Assembly (NCBI GenBank): GCA_027491155.1
Contig: JAIXWR010000021.1
Coordinates: 1-64,000, forward strand
DNA length: 64,000 bases
Reading direction: 5' to 3'
From: Verrucomicrobiaceae bacterium
GTDB lineage: Bacteria; Verrucomicrobiota; Verrucomicrobiia; Verrucomicrobiales; Akkermansiaceae
In this document: piece by piece, positions 1-7,887 of the stretch
Position numbering within the stretch: position 1 is the stretch's first letter
Layout: the number at the start of each line of letters is the position of its first letter
Translations under genes and position numbers: made by a program
Notes under the pieces: generated by a model
Database searches by the model: none
Told to the model about the DNA's origin: nothing
Seen by the model: only the letters and a program-made list of their open reading frames with translations

Positions 1-105
1 CCCCGGGCCGTGAAACGAAGACGCAACAGTTACCAGTTGCTCACCAAACCCAGGCACGAGTTCGAGGAAATCCACCACCGCGAAAACTACCGGAAACCCG
101 CTTAA
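1..105 (+). mobile_element. IS4-like transposase, C-terminal end (cut by window edge)
   Basis: Frame 1 is open from the window edge for 34 codons to a TAA at 103-105. The peptide is very basic and contains YQLLTKPRHEFEE, a tail I recognise from DDE (IS4-type) transposases of planctomycetes and verrucomicrobia. The rest of the gene, including the catalytic DDE residues, lies outside the window, so integrity cannot be judged. It sits in a plastic region with a broken toxin gene and a toxin-antitoxin pair. The family call rests on a short tail and is an inference. Confidence 0.6.
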
Positions 106-123
106 TCCCGTGCCATTCATGCC

Positions 124-155
124 TGGCGCGTTATCCATATGGCGCGTTATCCATA
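124..155. repeat. Perfect 16-bp tandem duplication beside the transposase end
   Basis: The unit TGGCGCGTTATCCATA occurs twice head to tail with no mismatch (124-139 and 140-155), 19 bp after the transposase stop. It may be an insertion-sequence terminus or a duplicated target. The mate end of the element is outside the window, so no inverted repeat could be paired. Confidence 0.75.
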
Positions 156-173
156 GGTTTCGCCTCTGATGCG

Positions 174-201
174 TTGACGGCGTTGGGAAGGGAAATTTAC
201 C
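174..201 (+). promoter_or_regulatory. Putative sigma-70 promoter of the DNRLRE gene
   Basis: TTGACG (174-179) is followed after 16 bp by TTTACC (196-201). An ATG at 202 opens a 9-codon frame (MKMPLGRTS, stop 229-231) ending 4 nt before the ATG of the secreted protein at 236. The short frame could be a leaderless upstream ORF coupled to the main gene. The -10 box is weak. Confidence 0.35.
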
Positions 202-235
202 ATGAAAATGCCTCTTGGAAGAACCTCTTGAATCT

Positions 236-1519
236 ATGAAATTCGCTCGCTTCGTCCCCACTGCCGCGTTTGGTCTGTTTATTCTCGGAACCGCGGCAGG
301 GATCACATTGCCGGTTTCCGAGGACAGCTCTCTCACCGCGGCCGGCACCAACATCCCGCAGGCACGTCTGACCTCCTCCGCTGGCAGTGCGGCGGCGCTT
401 GAGGTCTCCCCGCGACAGAAGGCCTTGATCCGGTTCGAAGCAGGCGCCTTGGCAGGGGACCTCCCGGCGTCGGAGGTCGGCCGCGCCCTGTTGACGGTGT
501 ATTTCCCGAAAGTCACCCGGGCCGGTGCCGTGGACCTTCATCTGGTGACCCAGCCCTGGGCGGAAGCGAATCCCGCGGGACTACTCGCGCCCTCATTCGA
601 AGCGACCCCATTTGTCACCATTCCCGCTTCCTCCGTGCTTTCCAAGCAGTTCGCCATCGTGGACGTGACGAACGAGGTAAAAGCCTGGCTGAACGCGCCT
701 GCCAGCGACTACGGCTTCGTCTTTTCCGGTGTCGGGACCGCCCAGCTTCAGATCGCTTCCAAGGAAGGTGCGGGTGCCGGGCATCCCGCCATCCTGCAGA
801 TCGAGCGCATCCAGCCGATCAACAATGACACCCTGCCGGACGGGATCGAAACGACGAAGATCGGAACTGGCAGCGTGGACGACACCGAGTTCGGCTATCT
901 CGACGGTGCCACGTCCGTCCTCCAGCCGCAGATCAACAATCTCGGGTCGGGCTTGAGTGAAGTGCAAGCCGGCCTGGCCGTGCTGCAAGAAGGTCTCACC
1001 GAGGTGCAGTCCATTGCGGATGGAAAAGTGAGCCGAGCCGGCGACACGATGGCTGGACCGCTGAACCTACCGGCGAACGGACTTAAGGTCGGCAACAGCC
1101 AACTGGCGCTGGCAGACGGCAGGGTCGGAATCGGGACAGCCACGCCTTCGGCCGCCTTGGAAGTTCGCGGTGATGTGAAACTGGGAAGCGCCGGGAACTT
1201 GCAGGCCACGGGCGGCGAGGAGAGCCTCCGAATCGTCCGCGGCACCTTGCGGAACGAGAATGGAGCAGTCTTCCTCGTCTCCGGCGAAGGATTCACTTTC
1301 GCCAAGTCCGGCACCACGGCCTCCAGCATCACGTTCACCACGCCCTTCGCCGCGCCGCCGACCATCACCGTCACGCAGGAGCTGGGGCCGTCCTCCACCT
1401 CGTTCTCCGCCAGTCTGGGCTTGCGGGACGTCACCGCCTCCGGGGCTCTTGTCACCTCCTGGACTTCCACTCTGTTCGACGGGAACAGAATGCATTTCAT
1501 CGCCATCGGTCCCCGCTGA
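236..1519 (+). CDS. Secreted DNRLRE-domain protein with tail-fibre-like C-terminus
   Basis: A 427-residue exported protein of unknown function. Residues 1-22 form a signal peptide. About 55-175 match a DNRLRE-type beta-sandwich (alternating hydrophobic strands, WAEANPAG, VDVTNEVKAWL), a fold common in large cell-surface proteins of this phylum. About 225-265 is a heptad-like stretch that probably trimerises. The C-terminal half carries the VGIGTATPSAALEVRGDV motif and a beta-rich end seen in phage tail fibres and surface adhesins. The ATG at 236 is preferred to the in-frame TTG at 215 because it starts directly at the signal peptide. A hairpin follows the stop codon. A role in attachment or carbohydrate binding is an inference; nothing suggests a prophage here. 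Confidence 0.7.
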   Translation: MKFARFVPTAAFGLFILGTAAGITLPVSEDSSLTAAGTNIPQARLTSSAGSAAALEVSPRQKALIRFEAGALAGDLPASEVGRALLTVYFPKVTRAGAVDLHLVTQPWAEANPAGLLAPSFEATPFVTIPASSVLSKQFAIVDVTNEVKAWLNAPASDYGFVFSGVGTAQLQIASKEGAGAGHPAILQIERIQPINNDTLPDGIETTKIGTGSVDDTEFGYLDGATSVLQPQINNLGSGLSEVQAGLAVLQEGLTEVQSIADGKVSRAGDTMAGPLNLPANGLKVGNSQLALADGRVGIGTATPSAALEVRGDVKLGSAGNLQATGGEESLRIVRGTLRNENGAVFLVSGEGFTFAKSGTTASSITFTTPFAAPPTITVTQELGPSSTSFSASLGLRDVTASGALVTSWTSTLFDGNRMHFIAIGPR

Positions 1520-1524
1520 TCCGG

Positions 1525-1555
1525 GAGATGGCCCGAGTTGCCCTCGGACCATCTC
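1525..1555 (+). terminator. Hairpin terminator after the DNRLRE gene
   Basis: GAGATGG pairs with CCATCTC and inner CCGAG with CTCGG around a TTGCC loop; TTTG follows. The stem begins 5 nt after the upstream stop codon. The U tract is short, so this is a moderate call. Confidence 0.5.
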
Positions 1556-1642
1556 TTTGTACATGATGTCACGCTCCTCACCCGCAACACCGTGGACTTT
1601 GCCCAAGTGCCCGGCCTGAGATTCGAAAACTGGCTGGATTGA
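1553..1642 (+). pseudogene. VapC-like PIN toxin, C-terminal remnant
   Basis: A 29-codon open stretch ending in TGA has the pattern [13 protein letters not shown] followed by VPGLRFENW, which matches the last strands of VapC-type PIN ribonucleases (the conserved T-R/N-N...DF segment and the terminal V-P-G-[LV]-x-[VF]-E-[DN]-W). No N-terminal PIN residues, start codon or antitoxin precede it, and its 5' end runs into the hairpin of the upstream gene. I read it as a decayed toxin gene. The downstream 1643-1819 shows nothing recognisable. Confidence 0.6.
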
Positions 1643-1819
1643 TCCCTTTGGGACAACCCGACACCGAAGGGGTATCCGGTTCCGGTCACCGATTTGCCCG
1701 ATGGTGCGGTGCACGATGAAACCGGTGCAGAATTCGCAGATGGGGTCAGGGCTCTCGGATTCACATCACCGATGGAGCGCAGGACCTCTTCTTGTGCGGC
1801 TCACACCGCACAATCTTCG

Positions 1820-2302
1820 TCACTCGCCCGCGAGCTGGACCGCTCTGGCATAGAGCGCCGGAGCGATCCACATGCCTTGCTTCTCCAGCTTCGCAATCGC
1901 GACTTTCACCGATGGCAGTAACCCGGCCTGCTTGGCTTGGAGCAAGATGCCGAGGGTTCCGGTGACTTGGAGGCCCAGGGTGAGGGCAATGCGACGGGCT
2001 TTGAGGTCGTCGAGCATGACGGCATCACTGTGTTCATCCAGAGCGGTCTGAATCACGGCAGCCTCCCCGATGTCGAGTTGAGCCGAGAGGAGTGGATGGA
2101 TTGCGATCGAATTGGGGCGGTGGCGGAGGCCGGGGAGTGATTGGATTTCCTGCCAAGTGGCATCCTTGGCCTGACCAGCAGCGAGCTCCTGTCCGACCTC
2201 CCAAGGGATGATGACTTCCCCAATCAAACCCGGCAGCGAACCCAAGCCGCCGGGCAAGACCGCGTGCAGGTGGATCGCCGGGCTAGTGTTGATGACGGTC
2301 AT
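1820..2302 (-). CDS. DUF3368-family PIN-domain toxin
   Basis: A 160-residue PIN-domain protein of the DUF3368 type, predicted to be an Mg-dependent RNase toxin. The N-terminus has INTSPAI (the family commonly has Asn where VapC has Asp). Acidic residues follow at E80 (DIGEAAV) and D98-D99 (MLDDLKAR), and the C-terminus has the conserved GTLGILLQAKQAGL. Its ATG lies inside the end of the upstream antitoxin gene (20-bp overlap), so the pair is translationally coupled. UPF0175-DUF3368 pairs are an established toxin-antitoxin arrangement. It appears full length. Confidence 0.85.
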   Translation of the reverse strand: MTVINTSPAIHLHAVLPGGLGSLPGLIGEVIIPWEVGQELAAGQAKDATWQEIQSLPGLRHRPNSIAIHPLLSAQLDIGEAAVIQTALDEHSDAVMLDDLKARRIALTLGLQVTGTLGILLQAKQAGLLPSVKVAIAKLEKQGMWIAPALYARAVQLAGE

Positions 2303-2561
2303 GCAGGGTGCGGGCGACGTTCAGGTCATTCTCCAGATCGTCCTCGTCAGTCTGCAGCGCGGCGACGCCCCAGCGGCCCAGTTCGTAGAGGAAATGAACG
2401 CGCGGCATGTTCGCGAGTTCGGCCGCCTGGCCAGAACTGAGCCGGCCGGTGTCGAAAAGCTTCACGGCCATCGCCATGCGGGCCTCGCGCTCGAACTCGC
2501 TTTCGGAGACGTGGAGGGAGCCGAGGAGCGACTCAGGGTAAGAGATGCTGAGCGTTTTCAT
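2283..2561 (-). CDS. UPF0175-family antitoxin
   Basis: A 92-residue protein with the UPF0175 layout: an N-terminal SISYPESLL strand, FEREARMAMAVKLFDTGRLSSGQAAELANMPRVHFLYEL (a helix-turn-helix-like DNA-binding core), and a short acidic tail that would bind the toxin. It is the first gene of the operon and overlaps the PIN toxin. A palindrome between its promoter elements (2574-2596) fits autorepression. Specific neutralisation of the downstream PIN protein is inferred from pairing and family precedent. Confidence 0.85.
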   Translation of the reverse strand: MKTLSISYPESLLGSLHVSESEFEREARMAMAVKLFDTGRLSSGQAAELANMPRVHFLYELGRWGVAALQTDEDDLENDLNVARTLHDRHQH

Positions 2562-2567
2562 GGGCAG

Positions 2568-2596
2568 AATCTATTGCCTCGAAGGAGCAGAGGCAA
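2568..2596 (-). promoter_or_regulatory. Toxin-antitoxin promoter with overlapping palindromic operator
   Basis: On the minus strand TTGCCT (2596-2591), 17 bp, then TAGATT (2573-2568), then 6 nt to the antitoxin ATG at 2561. A perfect 7-bp inverted repeat, TTGCCTC/GAGGCAA (2574-2580 and 2590-2596, 9-bp spacer), fills the space from the -35 to the edge of the -10, as expected for an autoregulated module. The predicted mRNA would be leaderless. Confidence 0.6.
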
Positions 2597-2635
2597 GGTT
2601 CGGGTTGTCTCTGCCGGGTTTGGGAAGGAGGAACC

Positions 2636-4084
2636 TCAAGCCAGCACCTCCTTCACCACCCTCCCGTGGATGTCGGTGAGGCGGAAGTCGCGGCCTTGGG
2701 TGCGGTAGGTGAGGAGCTCGTGGTCGAAGCCCAGGAGGTGGAGCAGGGTGGCCTGGATGTCGTGGACGTGGACGGGGTCCTTGACGACGTTGTAGCCGAG
2801 GTCGTCGGTGACGCCGTGGATCGTGCCCGGTTTCATGCCGCCGCCGGCCATCCACATGCTGTAGGCCTTCGGATGGTGGTCGCGGCCGCGGGCGCGGCCG
2901 AGGGCGGCGTTGCTTTCGACCATCGGGGTGCGGCCGAACTCGCCGCCCCAGACGACCAGGGTTTCATCGAGCAGGCCGCGGCGCTTGAGGTCGGTGACGA
3001 GCGCGGCGCTGGCCTGGTCGGTGGCCTTGCACATCTGGCGGTGGTTGCCGACGACGTCGCTGTGGGCGTCCCAGCCTTCGTGGAAGATGTTCACGAAGCG
3101 CACGCCGCGCTCGATCATCCGGCGGGCGAGCAAACAGGCCCGGGCGAAGGAGGGAACGGCGGGATCGCAGCCGTAGAGGTCGAGCGTTTCCTTCGATTCG
3201 CCGCGCAGGTCCATCAGCTCGGGGGCCGAGGTTTGCATGCGGAAGGCCATTTCGTAGTTCGCGAGGCGGGTCGCGATCTCGGGGTCGCCGGTGGCGTCGA
3301 GGCGCTTGCGGTTGAGGGTGCCGACGAGGTCCAGGGTGTCGCGCTGGAGGGCGGCATCGATTCCCGCGGGGTTGGAGACGTTCAGGATGGCATCGCCCTG
3401 GTTGCGGAAGCGCACGCCGGTGAAGGTGGTGGGCAGGAAGCCGCTCGACCACAGGCCGGAGCCGCCGCTGATGCCGCTGCCGGTGCTGAGCACGACGAAG
3501 GCGGGCAGGTCGCTGGTGACGCAGCCGAGGCCGTAGGTCGCCCAGGAGCCGATGCTGGGGCGGCCGGGCACGGCAAAGCCGGTTTGGAAAAAGGTCTGCG
3601 CGGGGGCGTGGTTGAACTGCTCGGTGTAGCAGGAGCGGATCAGGCAGATATCGTCGGTGATCTTCGAGAGATAAGGCAAGGCCTCCGAGATCTCCATGCC
3701 GGACTGGCCGTGGCGGGCGAACTGGAATTGCGGGCCCATCACCGCGGCGTCGGCGCGGATGAAGGCGAGGCGCTGGCCTTCGGTGACCGAGGGCGGCAGC
3801 GGCTTGCCGTCCATTTTGGTGAGTTCCGGCTTGGGATCGAAGAGATCGAGGTGGCTGGGCGCGCCGGCCATGAAAAGGTGGATCACGGCCTTGGCCTTCG
3901 CCGGATGGTGCGGCGGGCGCGGGTCCATCGGGTTGACCGCGGCAGTGGTGGTCGCGGCGCGGGCCTGGGCGCCGAGCTGGTCGGCCAGCAGGCCGGCGAG
4001 GGCCATCTTGCCGACGCCCACGCCGCAGTCGCGCAGGAAATGGCGGCGCGTGATGTCGAGGCAGCGGTTTTGGAAGGGAGTCAT
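2636..4084 (-). CDS. DUF1501 family protein (Tat-exported, sulfatase-like)
   Basis: A 482-residue DUF1501 protein. The N-terminus holds a twin-arginine signal, TRRHFLRDCGVGVG, and an Ala-rich segment. The body has the usual marks: AKAKAVIHLFMAGAPSHLDLFDPKPEL, FFQTGFAVPGRPSIGSW and GGEFGRTPMVE, a metal-binding alkaline-phosphatase/sulfatase-like fold. In planctomycetes and verrucomicrobia these are nearly always next to a DUF1549/DUF1553 cytochrome protein, as here (138 bp downstream of that gene's stop, same strand). The substrate is unknown; a role in polysaccharide use is inferred from the family's company. The ATG at 4084 is preferred over the upstream TTG at 4096. Confidence 0.88.
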   Translation of the reverse strand: MTPFQNRCLDITRRHFLRDCGVGVGKMALAGLLADQLGAQARAATTTAAVNPMDPRPPHHPAKAKAVIHLFMAGAPSHLDLFDPKPELTKMDGKPLPPSVTEGQRLAFIRADAAVMGPQFQFARHGQSGMEISEALPYLSKITDDICLIRSCYTEQFNHAPAQTFFQTGFAVPGRPSIGSWATYGLGCVTSDLPAFVVLSTGSGISGGSGLWSSGFLPTTFTGVRFRNQGDAILNVSNPAGIDAALQRDTLDLVGTLNRKRLDATGDPEIATRLANYEMAFRMQTSAPELMDLRGESKETLDLYGCDPAVPSFARACLLARRMIERGVRFVNIFHEGWDAHSDVVGNHRQMCKATDQASAALVTDLKRRGLLDETLVVWGGEFGRTPMVESNAALGRARGRDHHPKAYSMWMAGGGMKPGTIHGVTDDLGYNVVKDPVHVHDIQATLLHLLGFDHELLTYRTQGRDFRLTDIHGRVVKEVLA

Positions 4085-4099
4085 TTGGGAAGGCAAGTT

Positions 4100-4204
4100 G
4101 ATGGTTGAGAGTGGATGGTTGATCGTTGATGCAGAAGAATTGATGGAGGCAGCGCGGTCCTCTGGTTCTAACCATCAACTCTCAACCATAGACTATCAAC
4201 TCTG
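4100..4204. repeat. Inverted pair of heptamer repeat blocks
   Basis: The gap between the DUF1549 and DUF1501 genes contains two arms, 4103-4120 and 4170-4187, complementary at 17 of 18 positions. Each arm is built of degenerate 7-bp units of the type GATGGTT (five units over 4100-4134, five complementary units over 4170-4204). A transcript would form a long hairpin between the two genes of the operon. The same heptamer style recurs at 45678-45712 and 53570-53604. Confidence 0.7.
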
Positions 4205-4221
4205 CATGGAAGTGCATCGGC

Positions 4222-7200
4222 TCAGCTTTTGGTGACGAACTCGTCCATGTTCATGAGGGCGCGGGCGACGGCGGTCCAGGTGGCACGGGCGACGGCGGAT
4301 TCGTCGGGGCCGGGGCCGGCGAGGGACTTGGCGGATTCGGGGGCGGCGGTGAGGCGCTGCTCCTGCTTGCGCTGGAAGTCGAGGACGGCGGCGGTTTCAG
4401 CGGCATCGGGGCCGCGCGAGAAACAGCGGAGGAAGGCATCGGCGATTCTTTGCTCGGGCGTGCCCGGCAGCGCGGCGAGGCGGCTGCCGAGGGCTTGCGC
4501 GGCTTCCATCATGGTCACGTCGTTGAGCAGGCTGAGCGCCTGGAGCGGGGTGTTCGAGCGGTCGCGGCGAACGATGCAGGCCTCGCCGGTAGGGGCGTCG
4601 AAGGTGTTAGCGAAGGCGAAGGGCGCGGTGCGCTTGGCGAAGGTGTAGAGGCTGCGGCGGTAGCGGTCCTCGCCGGTGCTGGCGGTCCAGGCGAGCGCGC
4701 CGTAGGCTCCCTCGCTGGTGACGCTGGCGGGCTGGGGCGGGAAGACGCTGGGGCCGTGCATCTTTTCCGAAAGCAGGCCGGCGGCGCGCAGGGCGGCATC
4801 GCGGATTTCCTCGGCCTCCAGCCGCAGCCGCGGGCCGCGCCAGAGCAGGCGGTTGGCGCTGTCCTTTTCCTCACCGGCGGCGGTCGAGCGGCTCGACTGC
4901 TTGTAAGCGGCGCTGGTGACGATCAGGCGGTGGAGCTTTTTGTTCGACCAGCCGTCGTCCATGAAGCGGATGGCCAGCCAATCGAGCAGTTCCGGGTGGC
5001 TGGGCAGGTCGCTCTGGAGGCCGAAGTCTTCCTGGGTCTTGACGATGCCGGTGCCGAAGAAGGTGGCCCAGGTGCGGTTGACCACGACGCGGGCGGTGAG
5101 CGGGTGGTCGCGGCTGACCAGCCAGCGGGCGAAGCCGAGGCGGTTCTTCGGCTGGCCGGCCGGGAAGGGATTGAGGATCGCGGGCGTGCCGGCTTCGACC
5201 GGGTCCTTCGGCTGGGTCCACTCGCCGCGGTGGTGGAGGCGGGTAACGCGCGGGTTTTCCGCCGGGCGCTCCTGAAGGACCAGCGTGGTCAGGCCGGGTG
5301 CGGGGCGGCGCAGGTTCTCGATTTCCGTGCGCTTGGACGCGAGCTGCGGGGCGTTCAGGAGGAACTCGTTTTTCAACGCCTGGAGATCCGCCGGGGAGGG
5401 ATCCGGCCGGTGGAGCAGGCGCTGGGCTTCGTCGGACAGCGGGCTGGCGAGGACCTCGCCGGTGGCGGTGGTGAAGGAGATGCGGAACTTGCCGAGCGAG
5501 CACGCGTAGTGGCGGCCGAACATCATCGTCAGCTTGAGGTCGGCGGCGGTGAGGGGTTGCTCCAGGCGGAAGACCGCCTCGTGGGCGCGGCCCTGGCCTT
5601 CGGCGCAGCTCCAGCCGGTCTCGGGATTGCTGTCGATGGCGAGCGAGGCCTCGGCGTGCGGGCCGAAGTGGTTCTTCGCATAGCTGTGGCTGGCGCTGGC
5701 GATTTTCACCGGCTGGCCGCCGGCGCTGAGCTGGAATTCGCCGAGCAGGAAGTCGCCTTTCGGGCCCTCGTAGTAGGCCATGCCGGGGCCGCGGGCGGGC
5801 AGGCGCGGGTCGGGCAGGGCTTCAAGGCGGATGGCGGTGATGGCGGGCGGGAGCTGGGTGAATTCGAGCTCGTAGGTGTCCGCCTTGGTGATGTCGCCGG
5901 TGACGAAGACGCTGGCGTCGGGCTGAAGGGTGAGCAGCGGCAGGTTGGAAACGGCCTTGGCCGGGGCGACGGGCTGCCAGGCGGCGGTGCGGGCGCGTTC
6001 TCGGGCGAGCCATTCGTCGAAGGCCTTCGCCAGCGATTCCGCGCGGCGCGCCTCGGGGTCGGGGATCGGGGCGGCGTCGGCGCCGAAGCTCAGCCGCAGC
6101 CGGCCGATGGTGTGCTGCGATCCGTGGGCCTGGCGGACGATCACGGTGACATCGCCCGCGGCATCGAGCGGGCTTTCGAACTCGAAGGTGGCGGACTTGT
6201 CGCTGTGGAGGTCCGGGCCGCCGGTATCGACCGCCCAGCCGGTGCCGGGATTGCCGTCGATGGCGAGGTCGACCGTGTAGTTCGGCTGCTGCGCGGCAGC
6301 GGCGGGACGGACGAGCTTGAGCGGCTTGCCGGCGACGAGGACTTCCAGTTCGCTGAGCACGAAGTTGCCATTGGGCGCGCGGCCGGGGCCTTTGCCGGGC
6401 AGGGAGTCATCGGCCAGCGCCTCGACCCGCAGCCGGGTGAAGCGGCCTTTCAGATCGGCGAAGCGGACGGTGGCGACGCTGGTGTCCGGCCCCGGCGCGG
6501 GGAAGAGCAGCGAGCCGTCGTCGAGCGGGCGGACGGCTTCGGCCGGCTCGGTGGCAAGGGCGGCCGGCGGCGTGGTCCAGGTGACCGGGCCTTCGTCGAC
6601 CGGCCAATGTTGCGGGAGTTCGGCGATGAGCTTTTCCGCCCGCGCCGTGCGCTCGGCGACCTGGCGCTCGTGATTCGCGTCGGGGAGTTCCAGCTCGGGC
6701 TCGTCGGCATTGTTGAGGAATGCCATGATCGAGAAATACTCGGTGTGCAGGATCGGGTCGTACTTGTGGGTGTGGCACTGGCAGCACTGGAGCGTGAGGC
6801 CGAGCCAGGTCGCGCCGGTGGTGGCGACGCGGTCGGTCATCGCGTGGTAGCGGAACTCGAGCGGATCGATGCCGCCCTCCTCGTTGACCATCGTGTTGCG
6901 GTGGAAACCGGTGGCGATCCGCTGGTCGACGGTCGCGCCGGGCAGGAGGTCGCCGGCGAGCTGCTCGATGCTGAACTGGTCGAAAGGCATGTCGGCATTG
7001 AGCGCCTTGATGACCCAGTCGCGGTAGGGCCAGATCGTGCGCGGGCGGTCCTTTTCGTAGCCGTTGGTGTCTGCGTAGCGGGCGAGGTCGAGCCACTTGC
7101 GCGCCCAGCGTTCGCCGTAGCGGGGCGAGGCGAGCAGTCGGTCGACGGCTTTCTCGTAGGCATCCGGCGCGGGGTCGGAAAGGAAGGCGGCGAGTTCCTC

Positions 7201-7752
7201 CGGCGAAGGCGGCAGGCCGGTGAGATCGAAGCTGACGCGGCGCAGCAAGGCGGGCTTGTCGGCTTCCGGCGACGGCTCGAGGCCGGCTTCGGCCAGACTG
7301 GCGCGGACGAAGGCATCGACCGGATGCGCCGCGCCGGCCGGCACCGGCGGCTTCACGGGGGCTTGGAAGGCCCAGTGTTTCTCGTATTTCGCGCCGCCGG
7401 CGATCCATTGTTCCAGCACGCGGATCTGCTCCGGGGTGAGCAGCTTTTTCATCGAGGGCGGCGGCATCACCTCGTCGGGATCGGTCGTGTGGAGCCGCTG
7501 GATCAGCTCGCTTTCCTCCGGCTTGCCCGGGACGATGGCCGGCTCGCCGGACTCCCCGCCGAGCAGCGCCGCCTCGCGGTCGTCGAGCCGGAGCTCTCCC
7601 TTGCGGCCTTCCTCGTCGGGACCGTGGCACTTGAAGCAGTTGTCGGAGAGGATCGGCCGCACGTCGCGGCTGAACGAGGGCACCTGCTCCGCCGAAACGG
7701 CGCAAGCGCCCGTCCAGAGGGCAAGAAGGCTCTTCAAAGTGGATCCGGGCAT
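4222..7752 (-). CDS. Planctomycete-type cytochrome c / DUF1549 / DUF1553 protein
   Basis: A 1176-residue exported protein with the PSCyt1-PSCyt2-PSD1 architecture. After a signal peptide (1-20) comes a cytochrome-like domain with the haem motif C39-F-K-C42-H43 and the EVMPPPSMKKLLT ligand region. PSCyt2 (DUF1549) follows with FDLTGLPPSPEELAAF, WLDLARYADTNGYEKDR and QCCQCHTHKYDPI. The middle holds two discoidin-like beta segments, and PSD1 (DUF1553) is C-terminal (NRTWATFFGTGIVKTQEDFG, APTGEACIVRRDRSNTPLQAL). The start at 7752 gives a clean signal peptide; the open frame continues up to a TTG at 7866. It lies upstream of the DUF1501 gene and diverges from the PVC haem gene. It is probably part of periplasmic carbohydrate oxidation or degradation; its electron partner is unknown. 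Confidence 0.9.
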   Translation of the reverse strand: MPGSTLKSLLALWTGACAVSAEQVPSFSRDVRPILSDNCFKCHGPDEEGRKGELRLDDREAALLGGESGEPAIVPGKPEESELIQRLHTTDPDEVMPPPSMKKLLTPEQIRVLEQWIAGGAKYEKHWAFQAPVKPPVPAGAAHPVDAFVRASLAEAGLEPSPEADKPALLRRVSFDLTGLPPSPEELAAFLSDPAPDAYEKAVDRLLASPRYGERWARKWLDLARYADTNGYEKDRPRTIWPYRDWVIKALNADMPFDQFSIEQLAGDLLPGATVDQRIATGFHRNTMVNEEGGIDPLEFRYHAMTDRVATTGATWLGLTLQCCQCHTHKYDPILHTEYFSIMAFLNNADEPELELPDANHERQVAERTARAEKLIAELPQHWPVDEGPVTWTTPPAALATEPAEAVRPLDDGSLLFPAPGPDTSVATVRFADLKGRFTRLRVEALADDSLPGKGPGRAPNGNFVLSELEVLVAGKPLKLVRPAAAAQQPNYTVDLAIDGNPGTGWAVDTGGPDLHSDKSATFEFESPLDAAGDVTVIVRQAHGSQHTIGRLRLSFGADAAPIPDPEARRAESLAKAFDEWLARERARTAAWQPVAPAKAVSNLPLLTLQPDASVFVTGDITKADTYELEFTQLPPAITAIRLEALPDPRLPARGPGMAYYEGPKGDFLLGEFQLSAGGQPVKIASASHSYAKNHFGPHAEASLAIDSNPETGWSCAEGQGRAHEAVFRLEQPLTAADLKLTMMFGRHYACSLGKFRISFTTATGEVLASPLSDEAQRLLHRPDPSPADLQALKNEFLLNAPQLASKRTEIENLRRPAPGLTTLVLQERPAENPRVTRLHHRGEWTQPKDPVEAGTPAILNPFPAGQPKNRLGFARWLVSRDHPLTARVVVNRTWATFFGTGIVKTQEDFGLQSDLPSHPELLDWLAIRFMDDGWSNKKLHRLIVTSAAYKQSSRSTAAGEEKDSANRLLWRGPRLRLEAEEIRDAALRAAGLLSEKMHGPSVFPPQPASVTSEGAYGALAWTASTGEDRYRRSLYTFAKRTAPFAFANTFDAPTGEACIVRRDRSNTPLQALSLLNDVTMMEAAQALGSRLAALPGTPEQRIADAFLRCFSRGPDAAETAAVLDFQRKQEQRLTAAPESAKSLAGPGPDESAVARATWTAVARALMNMDEFVTKS

Positions 7753-7887
7753 CGGTGGCACGCGGAACGTTAGCGGCAGCCGGGAACTTTCGCAGCCGCC
7801 GATAGGGGACCCTATGAAAACACGTAGTCGTGCGCCCCGCGTTCCGCCGCGTATGCTCGACCCCAACCCATCCCTTTACCCGAATTC

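Noticed and set aside
236-1519. Prophage tail-fibre gene
   Set aside because: The C-terminus resembles fibres, but a signal peptide, a DNRLRE domain and the lack of any phage gene nearby favour a secreted surface protein.
4450-7773. 1107-codon open frame on the plus strand
   Set aside because: It is exactly antisense to the DUF1549/DUF1553 gene; its Gly/Ala/Val/Arg-rich peptide has no domain and arises from GC-rich third positions.
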